Notes under the pieces: generated by a model
The model's database searches: none
What the model was told of the DNA's origin: nothing
What the model saw: the letters and a program-made list of their open reading frames with translations, nothing else
Translations under genes and position numbers: made by a program
Origin: Adiantum capillus-veneris
Taxonomy: Eukaryota; Streptophyta; Polypodiopsida; Polypodiales; Pteridaceae
Assembly: GCA_014529385.2 (NCBI GenBank)
Contig: CM043949.1
Span: 107,146,054 to 107,210,053, forward strand
DNA: 64,000 bases
Direction of reading: 5' to 3'
Shown: piece after piece, positions 57,412 through 64,000 of the stretch
Position numbering within the stretch: position 1 is the first letter of the stretch
How the letters are laid out: every line of letters starts with the position of its first letter

Positions 57412-57619
57412 GCGGCGTGGAGCTTGAAGCCTTGAAGCTTGAGGGCTTGACTCTTGAGCCTTGAGGCTTAAAGCCTTGAAGCCCAAGAGAGAGGGAGAGA
57501 AACTCGACTCGAATGAATAAATGAAGGCTTGAGGCCCAAGGGATGCGGAGAGATGAGAGAGGCTTGATGAAGAGGCTAGATCATGTGAGGCTTGAGCGTG
57601 TGAAGCCTTGAGGGACGGA
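56191..57619 (-). other. Unclassified element interior, probably the rest of element Z, with a degenerate 45-bp repeat
   Basis: The AAACA duplication links this to 34288-34625, so it should be the same pre-insertion DNA. On the minus strand, short open pieces read LRERILYLFLDRFIA, then LEWDFSAFDSLGEFTREMRE (about 57090-56990), with stops; I do not recognise the protein. 56384-56735 holds a degenerate repeat of about 45 bp with AGACTnnnnnGTCTG palindromes. A (GA)n tract is at 57369-57409. The stretch after it is rich in GCTTGAAGCCTTGAAG repeats. Confidence 0.4.
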
Positions 57620-58799
57620 TGCCACGTGACACATCCCAACCCTATGTGTCCGTGGACAAGCTACACCACAGTAGGGTTCAGTCAAGTCTAGATTAGCAGT
57701 GGTCTGGCACTTTTGTGAGTCTATTCGTAGACCGTGCATGCCCAGTCACGTAGCATAGATGCATATCCTCCGGTTGCACACAGCATGATCATCGGAATTC
57801 CCATCAGAATCCATTAGCATCAGTTAGGGGAATTTTCCAGTGCATCTAGCCTATTTTCCTATTTTTGGTTATTTTCACTTATTATTTTTAAGTGACTTTC
57901 CAACAAAAATAGGTAGGGCAATTTTGCTAAGTTAATATATAAGCAAACCCAAGTTAGCACTTTCTGGCAGAAGAGGCAGTAGGAGCTTCCCGCTCAACAG
58001 GCAACCTTTCAGCAGTACCCCCCAAAGCACCCCCAGCGTTTTTGGACCTCCATGATCGCGGGCAATTGCAATTTCCAGACCTTGGCGTTTCCTTCCACAG
58101 CAGGCCATCGCCATCACCTCTCAGCATCCTAGCGACAGCAGACTCTCATGATCGCCATCAGATGTCCAGTATTGCTAGCGTTTTCTCACATCAGCCCATC
58201 AGCGTTTTTGAGTTGCAGATTGAGATCAGCCTAGCGTTTTTGGCTAGCAGCAGGATGCAATCAGCGTTTTTGTTTTCAGCCCTAATCTGCATCAGATCAC
58301 AGCGTTTTCAGCCTTATGCACAGTAGTAGATCAGCCCTAGATTGGTTGCAGAATGTTCCCCCATTTTCAGCCATAAAAACGCAGCCAAAACAGTCATTTT
58401 CAGCCACCGAACAGTCCCGAATATCAGCGATTAGAAGATCTTAGATTTCAGCCACCAAGTCGCCGTCGTCATCACCGTCGTCGTCATCGGTATAGTCCAA
58501 GTTGCATCAGTCCATTGCATACGCATTGTACACCTTTGTGCAATCAAAGTAGACCTCTCTCGCCGACGAGAGTGGGGCCTTCGGAGGAGGGTTTTACAAC
58601 CTCTCGGTGTCGTATCTCTTCTCTCTCCTTCTCTCAGTCTCATTCACTTGCACGCACAATATCCACTCACTTTGTTCGTGATCATAGCACTCTCCATAAG
58701 ACGGAAGGCTCTCTGCTTCCCTAAGAACTAAAAGGAACCTTGAGCAATAAAGATCACTAATCTTGAGAAAATACAACATTCATTCCGCTGCACCTTACA
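57620..58799 (+). repeat. 5' LTR of the complete family-X element
   Basis: TGCCACGTGACACATCCC...CACCTTACA. TATA-like sequence AATATATAAG near 57935. AGCGTTTT motifs lie near 58036, 58178, 58201, 58233, 58262 and 58301. Confidence 0.92.
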
Positions 58800-58800
58800 T

Positions 58801-58812
58801 TGGTATCAGAGC
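58801..58812 (+). other. tRNA-iMet primer-binding site
   Basis: TGGTATCAGAGC, the standard plant iMet primer site, 1 nt after the LTR. Confidence 0.93.
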
Positions 58813-59293
58813 TTTGGAAGTGTTCTGCATTACTCAAGGAAAGAACCACAAGAATTTTTTTTGCTTGTTGAGGTCGCACGAACCCAAGTTTACTTGGGCG
58901 TGGCGATTCCTAATCGTGTTTTGTTGAAGAGTGACAGGAATCCCAAGAAAGAAGGGCTTGTCCAACCTCCTCTTGTGTCTCTTTTCACTCATTGAGAGTG
59001 GACCGTGCACTTAGCGGCTGGCCAATCGACGTGAGGTGGGAAAAAGCAACCTTGGTGTGAGCGCAAGGCTGCCAAGGGGTGCGCCCGCAGAAAAGAGTAG
59101 AACTCGGGTGAAGAGAAGATCCTTCTCAAACGCGGTTTGCAAGCGAAAGAAAACCTCAAGAACTCAAGAACCTCAAGAACCTCAAGAACCCAAGACCCTC
59201 AAGACTTAAGAATCCAAGACCCGCAAGAACCCAAGTTCCTTGTGAACTTAAGAACCCAGACCACAAGAACCCACAAGAATCCACGACTTTAGA
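58813..59293 (+). other. Leader of the family-X element
   Basis: Noncoding. 59155-59290 is a run of AAGAACCTCAAGAACCCAAG-like short repeats just before the ORF. Confidence 0.6.
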
Positions 59294-60913
59294 ATGATCA
59301 TCACTCGAAGTGGAATGGATACTTCGCTTGGAGGTGATGAGTATGAGAGAGGCGAAGAAGAATTTTCCCCACCAGGAGGTTTTTCTGACCCTTTCCCATC
59401 TACGACACTGATTGCACTAACTCCAATGGAGTAGTTGGAAGTGTTGTTTATGGAACAGAATTTACAACGCAAAGCAAGAAATGCCGCAAGAATGGCAGCC
59501 ATAGCGCGTGAGCGTGAGCAAGCACTCTTGGAAGCCAAAGAACGACAAGCCAAATTGGATCATGAATTCAAAGAAAGACAAGCAGAAATGGAACGCAGAC
59601 AAGCAGAGAACCAAGCAAGACGAGCAGAATTTTATCGCGAGAACAAAGCACGACTGCAAGAGATGTTGCGACTCTTTTCTCAAGTGCAGGCACCGATGCA
59701 AGAGATTCGGGGAAAGGAGACTCTCTTAGTCTCTTCTACTCCATCGCATGAAACATAGGATTTGCATGATTGTGTGAAGCATGATGATGATTTGATTGAC
59801 AATGACTTGCATGATGATTTGAATGACAATGATAAGCATGATGATTTGGATGCCAATGATTTGCCTAATGATTTGGATCACAATGACAAGCATGATGTTT
59901 TGCATGATCGAGATGTGATTTCTCACAAGCATGATGAGTTGCATGAATCACATGTGATTGTTCACAAGAATGATGTGTTAGTTGATGCTTTTTCTAGCGA
60001 AGCTAACCTCGTTGTAGATTCGATCAATCACCAAGAATTGATCTTGGCTTTCGAGTCGAGGTCCATAGATCCCCCACAAGAAGATTCGATAGATCCCGAA
60101 GAAGCGATCTTGGCTTTTGAGCCTTGGTCCAAAGAACCCTCACAGGAAGTATTATGTGTTCGCATGATTGATACGCACGCATTGTTTGAGTGTTTCATTC
60201 GTGACGGTTTCCTGTATTTTAGTCAACATCGTTATGTAATCCCTTTTCCTAGGCATGACATATTGTATGTTGAGCACGTTTCTATCATGGATGAGCACGA
60301 ATGTATGCGGATTGTTCATGAAAAGTTGAAACGTTTGTATGTCAGGAAGTCACATTCTATGTCTCTTCCTTGGCATGACATAGTTTCAGACAGAGCACAT
60401 GATAGTATGAGCACCAAGCATGGGCATTTCCATTGTGATTTGCCACAGTTGATTGATTTTGATCAAACAGAAAAGATTCGAGCGCATTGTTTGCATGTGT
60501 TTGATGAACGGGTTGTCACTCCGTCTCTATGTTCATCTACATTGCATACACAGTCTTTAGAGAAGACAAGATTTTTTTCCTTCACTTTACATGGAATAGG
60601 TATGTTCATGGTTTTGTGTTGGAGATGGGTTCAGGGATTTTCAGCCATGGAGATTCTTGAAGACGAAAGACGCAGGACTCTAGACGAAGTTGAAGCAAGG
60701 AAGGAGATTCAAACGACTTTGTGTCGCTTTCGGCGCGGCCCAAAGAAGCAAGCGTTGCAGACCTTTATGAAGTTCAAGTACCACACGACCCACACATCAG
60801 AGTGGGCCTGCGAAGAGTCCCTTCCAGGATTCCGGATGCTATTGGCGATCTCCCTCGACGCCATACAGTTCGGTACCAATACCTCACTTTGGAAAGGAGG
60901 GGATGCCACGTGA
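59294..60913 (+). pseudogene. Family-X ORF: coiled coil, His/Asp-rich repeats, unknown domain
   Basis: One frame from ATG 59294 (MIITRSGMDTSLGG) to TGA 60911-60913, 539 codons, with stops only at TAG 59432-59434 and TAG 59756-59758. The second is CAG in the copy at 53853. Residues about 55-140 form an Arg/Glu/Ala-rich coiled coil (AREREQALLEAKERQAKLD); about 155-225 are repeats of His-Asp and Asn-Asp (NDKHDDLD, SHKHDELHE) that could bind metal. The rest is an unrecognised domain (LFECFIRDGFLYFSQHRYVI, HGHFHCDLPQLIDF). The end overlaps the LTR by 10 bp. By position it is the element's Gag-like protein, but it has no zinc knuckle and no Gag domain I recognise. It could instead be a captured host sequence. 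Confidence 0.7.
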
Positions 60914-62077
60914 CACATCCCAACCCTATGTGTCCGTGGACAAGCTACACCACAGCAGGGTTCAGTCAAGTCTAGATTAGCAGTGGTCTGGCACTTTTGT
61001 GAGTCTATTCGTAGACCGTGCATGCCCAGTCACTTAGCATAGATGCATATCCTCCGGTTGCACACAGCATGATCATCGGAATTCCCATCAGAATCCATTA
61101 GCATGAGTTAGGGGAATTTTCCAGTGCATCTAGCCTATTTTCCTATTTTTGGTTATTTTCACTTATGATTTTTAAGTGACTTTCCAACAAAAATAGGTAG
61201 GGCAATTTTGCTAAGTTAATATATAAGCAAACCCAAGTTAGCACTTTCTGGCAGAAGAGGCAGCAGGAGCTTCCCGCTCAATAGGCAACTTCTCAGCAGT
61301 ACCCCCCAAAGCACCCCTAGCGTTTTTGGACCTCCATGATCATGGGCAATTTCCAGACCTTGGCGTTTCCTTCCACAGCAGGCCATCGCCATCACCTCTC
61401 AGCATCCTAGCGACAGCAGACTCCCATGATCGCCATCAGATGTCCAGCATTGCTAGCGTTTTCTCACATCAGCCCATCAGCGTTTTTGAGTTGCAGATTG
61501 AGATCAGCCTAGCGTTTTTGGCTAGCAGCAGGATGCAATCAGCGTTTTTGTTTTCAGCCCTAATCTGCATCAGATCACAACGATTTCAGCCTTATGCACA
61601 GTAGCAGATCAGCCCCAAATTGGTTGCAGAATGTTCCCCCATTTTCAGCCATAAAAACGCAGCCAAAACAGTCATTTTCAGCCACCGAACAGTCCCGAAT
61701 ATCAGCGATTAGAAGATCTTAGATTTCAGCCACCAAGTCACCGTCGTCATCACTGTCGTCGTCATTGGTATAGTCCAAGTTGCATCAGTCCATTGCATAC
61801 GCATTGTACACCTTTGTGCAATCAAAGTAGACCACTCTCGCCGACGAGAGTGGGGCCTTCGGAGGAGGGTTTTACAACCTCTCGGTGTCGTATCTCTTCT
61901 CTCTCCTTCTCTCAGTCTCATTTACTTGCACGCACAATATCCACTCACTTTGTTCGTGATCATAGCACTCTCCATAAGACGGAAGGCTCTCTGCTTCCCT
62001 AAGAACTAAAAGGAACCTTGAGCAATAAAGATCACTAATCTTGAGAAAATACAACATTCATTCCGCTGCACCTTACA
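60904..62077 (+). repeat. 3' LTR of the complete family-X element
   Basis: TGCCACGTGACACATCCC...CACCTTACA, preceded by the purine tract GGAAAGGAGGGGA. Confidence 0.92.
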
Positions 62078-62364
62078 GGGGATGATGTTTCAAGGAGGCC
62101 TTGAGCCATTATATAGGATAGCCTCCCCCTTCCCCCAAACGTTCAAAAACGTTGCCCTTGAACGGCCTGTTTTTAAAAAAAACGGTCAGATTTTTGAAAT
62201 TCAGATCTGTCGTTCCAAAATCCTTCCTGTTCCGCTTTCCGAAACCCCGTTTCGGCCTTGTTCTGATTACTACCCCGGGCAGAACGTCGTTCCGTTCCTG
62301 TATCCGTTCCGGGTGTGTGGCTCAAGTGTGAACGTATTCTAGGAACGGTAGGGGCCCGTTCCGG
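62078..62364. other. GGAACG/CGTTCC-rich segment, possible remnant of another hAT element
   Basis: It contains CGTTCCGTTCCTG, AGGAACGG and a minus-strand TATA-like CTATATAATGG near 62110. The subterminal regions of the small hAT at 62929 have the same GGAACG words. No terminal repeat found. Confidence 0.35.
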
Positions 62365-62928
62365 CGTTCGCTATCTGGCAGGAGCAGCACCCAGACAGCC
62401 CTTGGTTGGAGAAGCAGTTGCAGCAGGCTCGCCAGGAGCCTGCAAGCATAGAGGAGAGGCGTCACGAGTTTGCTTTCCATCGACAGGCATTTGAGTGGAC
62501 TTAGGTGGATGATAGGGTGATTGGGTCCTTCTTTGAGGTAGTGGGACCTCGTCATGCGCACACTAGTGTCAGCCAGTTGAGGAGACCTGACGGGTCAATT
62601 GCTTCAGAGCCAGAGGATTTGCGTGCAATTGCTACTGACTTTTACCATGACCTGTTGTCAGCAGAGCCTGAGTCAGAGCGTCAGGATGCATGCAGAGAGC
62701 AGGTTTAGGGTAGATGCTTTGTCTTGTGACTGAGGAGATGTGCCAGAGGCTTGAAATGCCTCTCCCGCCAGAGGAGCTCCATGTGGGGTAGTTGTCCCGG
62801 TGAGGATGGTTTGACTCCCAGTTTTTTCCTGGAAAACTGGGACTTGCTGGGCTTAGACCTTTGCAACGCTTTTCAGTACATCTAGGACACAGGAGAGATG
62901 CCTGACAGCATGAGTGAGGGCTTGATCT
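62365..62928 (+). pseudogene. LINE ORF2 fragment, region before the RT core
   Basis: Reads RVIGSFFEVVGPRHAHTSVS, LRRPDGSIASEPEDLRAIAT and DFYHDLLSAEP in one frame (62505-62708), typical of the stretch between endonuclease and RT in plant LINE elements. It then decays with frame changes to 62928, where a small hAT is inserted. The target duplication CTTGATCT (62921-62928) lies in codons just before the RT core. Confidence 0.75.
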
Positions 62929-63219
62929 CATAGTTACTTGGAACGCGAAACAGGAACGGCGACTGGATCCTCGCGGAACGGGGGAACGTGGAGGAGTTCG
63001 GAACAGGAATGGCGCGGAATGGGAGGCATAAAGACACCCAAATAGTGCAATTTTAAGCTCTGTGTGATTGAATAGAAGTAGTATTAGAGTCCTTTGACTC
63101 TAACACTCACAAAACACTTGATTTGAAGACCATTCAGCCTTACTATGGCAAACGTGTGTCATGTAGACTTGAGAGCTTGAGAGGGGGAGAGAGGGAAGGG
63201 GGGGGGAGAGAGCTTGAAA

Positions 63220-63266
<47 letters not shown>

Positions 63267-63589
63267 AGAACTTTTAGCCTTGTAGACTCTAGAGTCTAGA
63301 CTTGAAAGCTGAAAAGAGGCTAGAGCTTGAGAGTTGAGACTAGAGAGGGTAGAGCTTTAGCTTTGGCCCTTGAAAGCTTGTGTGCATTGTGAAGGTAAGG
63401 GGTGGGGGAAGGGACATTTAACAAGGGGAAGGCTCACAAGACATCACCAAAATCTGAAAATCTGCCCATTCCCATCCGTTCCGGTATCAAAAGCCTCTGT
63501 GGAACGTTCCGGGCCGTTCCGAATCATTTATCCCCCCCCCCCGGAACGCCGTTCTAGCGTTCCCTGCCCATGGGGTGGTGGTAACTATG
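62929..63589. mobile_element. 661-bp non-autonomous hAT element
   Basis: Terminal repeats CATAGTTAC (62929-62937) and GTAACTATG (63581-63589), perfect 8-bp duplication CTTGATCT (62921-62928 and 63590-63597). Subterminal regions carry GGAACG and CGTTCC words, and a (GA)n tract is at 63223-63263. The termini match the large hAT at 36647-48456, so its transposase or a relative probably moved it. Confidence 0.88.
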
Positions 63590-64000
63590 CTTGATCTACC
63601 TCATTCCCAAGGAGGGTGGCTCCTTGGATGAGATTCGGTAGTGGCAGCCCATCACCATCCTCAACTCAACCTACAAAATTCTAACCAAGGCTCTGAGTTT
63701 GAGGATTGAACCACTTCTAGAGAGCATTATACATGGGACCCAAAAAGGTTTTGTCAAGAAGCGCAGTATCCTTGACAACATCTTCACTTTTTGGGAGGAA
63801 TTTGCCCTTGCACGCCTCCGAGGTGAGGATCTGGTGATACTTTTTCTCGATTTTGAGAAGGCCTACGACAGAGTTGACTAGGACTTCTTGGAGGGTACAC
63901 TACGTAGGATGGGCTTCTCAGATGCTTGGATCAGAGGTGTGTCAGCTCTCTACAAACGTACACACAGTCACGTGCTTTTGGTAGGGGGTAGAGGAGACCG
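63590..64000 (+). pseudogene. LINE reverse transcriptase fragment
   Basis: It continues from the hAT insertion with LIYLIPKEGGSLDEIR-like sequence, then ITILNSTYKILTKALSLRIE (from about 63650), HGTQKGFVKKRSILDNI and FLDFEKAYDRVD (63843-63878), hallmark RT motifs of L1-type LINEs. TAG at 63879-63881 and one at about 63642 break the frame. It runs out of the window. RT would copy the element RNA at the target site. Confidence 0.88.

Larger units (their letters stand above)
57620..62077 (+). mobile_element. Complete family-X non-autonomous LTR element
   Basis: LTRs of 1180 and 1174 bp (57620-58799 and 60904-62077) differ at roughly 20 sites by eye. A tRNA-iMet PBS follows the 5' LTR and a purine tract precedes the 3' LTR. 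The 2.1 kb interior has one ORF and no protease, RT or integrase, so the element must borrow these. The flanking 5-mers (ACGGA and GGGGA) do not match well, so the target duplication is decayed or the element is recombinant. Confidence 0.88.

Noticed and set aside
60721-60975. Alternative frame (VADLYEVQVPHDPHIRVGL) over the end of the X ORF
   Set aside because: Open in both copies, but it overlaps the longer frame that runs on from the start codon; it might matter if the ORF ends with a frame change, which I cannot decide.
57615-62082. Target duplication of the complete X element
   Set aside because: The flanks ACGGA and GGGGA agree at only 3 of 5 bases, so I do not claim one.

Overview
This window is intergenic or intronic DNA of a large-genome land plant, built almost entirely of transposable elements. 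The plant assignment rests on a Ty3/gypsy chromovirus with a C-terminal chromodomain, a spliced hAT transposase with DUF659-type and C-terminal dimerisation sequence, primer-binding sites matching plant tRNA-Asp and tRNA-iMet, and a first exon resembling plant HDDC2/YfbR-type phosphohydrolases. A fern or other seedless plant is my best guess from the depth of nesting, but the sequence does not prove it. No rRNA, tRNA or CRISPR was seen.

Layout. (1) 1-8840, + strand: tail of a Ty3/gypsy element. It has an integrase with a mutated catalytic residue, then a retropepsin-like domain with WVPK repeats in the same reading frame, a 2.3 kb noncoding stretch, a broken coiled-coil ORF where env-like ORFs usually sit, a polypurine tract and an LTR. 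(2) 9440-10739, - strand: decayed gag of another element. (3) 10952-20012, - strand: a complete non-autonomous LTR element with LTRs, a tRNA-Asp PBS and a polypurine tract. It encodes only Gag, zinc knuckles, a protease-like domain and WVPK repeats, in one frame cut by point stops. (4) 20013-26980: low-complexity and microsatellite-rich DNA holding the one likely cellular exon (25223-25546, HDDC2-like, ending at a splice donor).

(5) 26980-57619 is a nest of insertions. A decayed Ty3/gypsy element (26980-33888) carries three solo LTRs, two of them of family X. It is cut by an LTR element on the - strand (Z), and Z by a multi-LTR family-X element (34626-56190, target duplication AAACA). X contains a hAT transposon (36647-48456, 8-bp duplication GTTTTGGG). 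The hAT contains a nearly intact chromovirus (36774-45187, duplication GCGGG). A second, internally deleted chromovirus (49611-53828) also lies inside X. (6) 57620-62077: a complete family-X element with a single unusual ORF (coiled coil, His/Asp-rich repeats, unknown C-terminal domain). (7) 62365-64000: a LINE fragment interrupted by a 661-bp non-autonomous hAT whose termini match the large hAT.

Most coding regions are broken. The youngest insertion is the chromovirus: its two 1478-bp LTRs differ at about 15 sites by eye, and its long ORF is open except for a TGA that removes most of the chromodomain.
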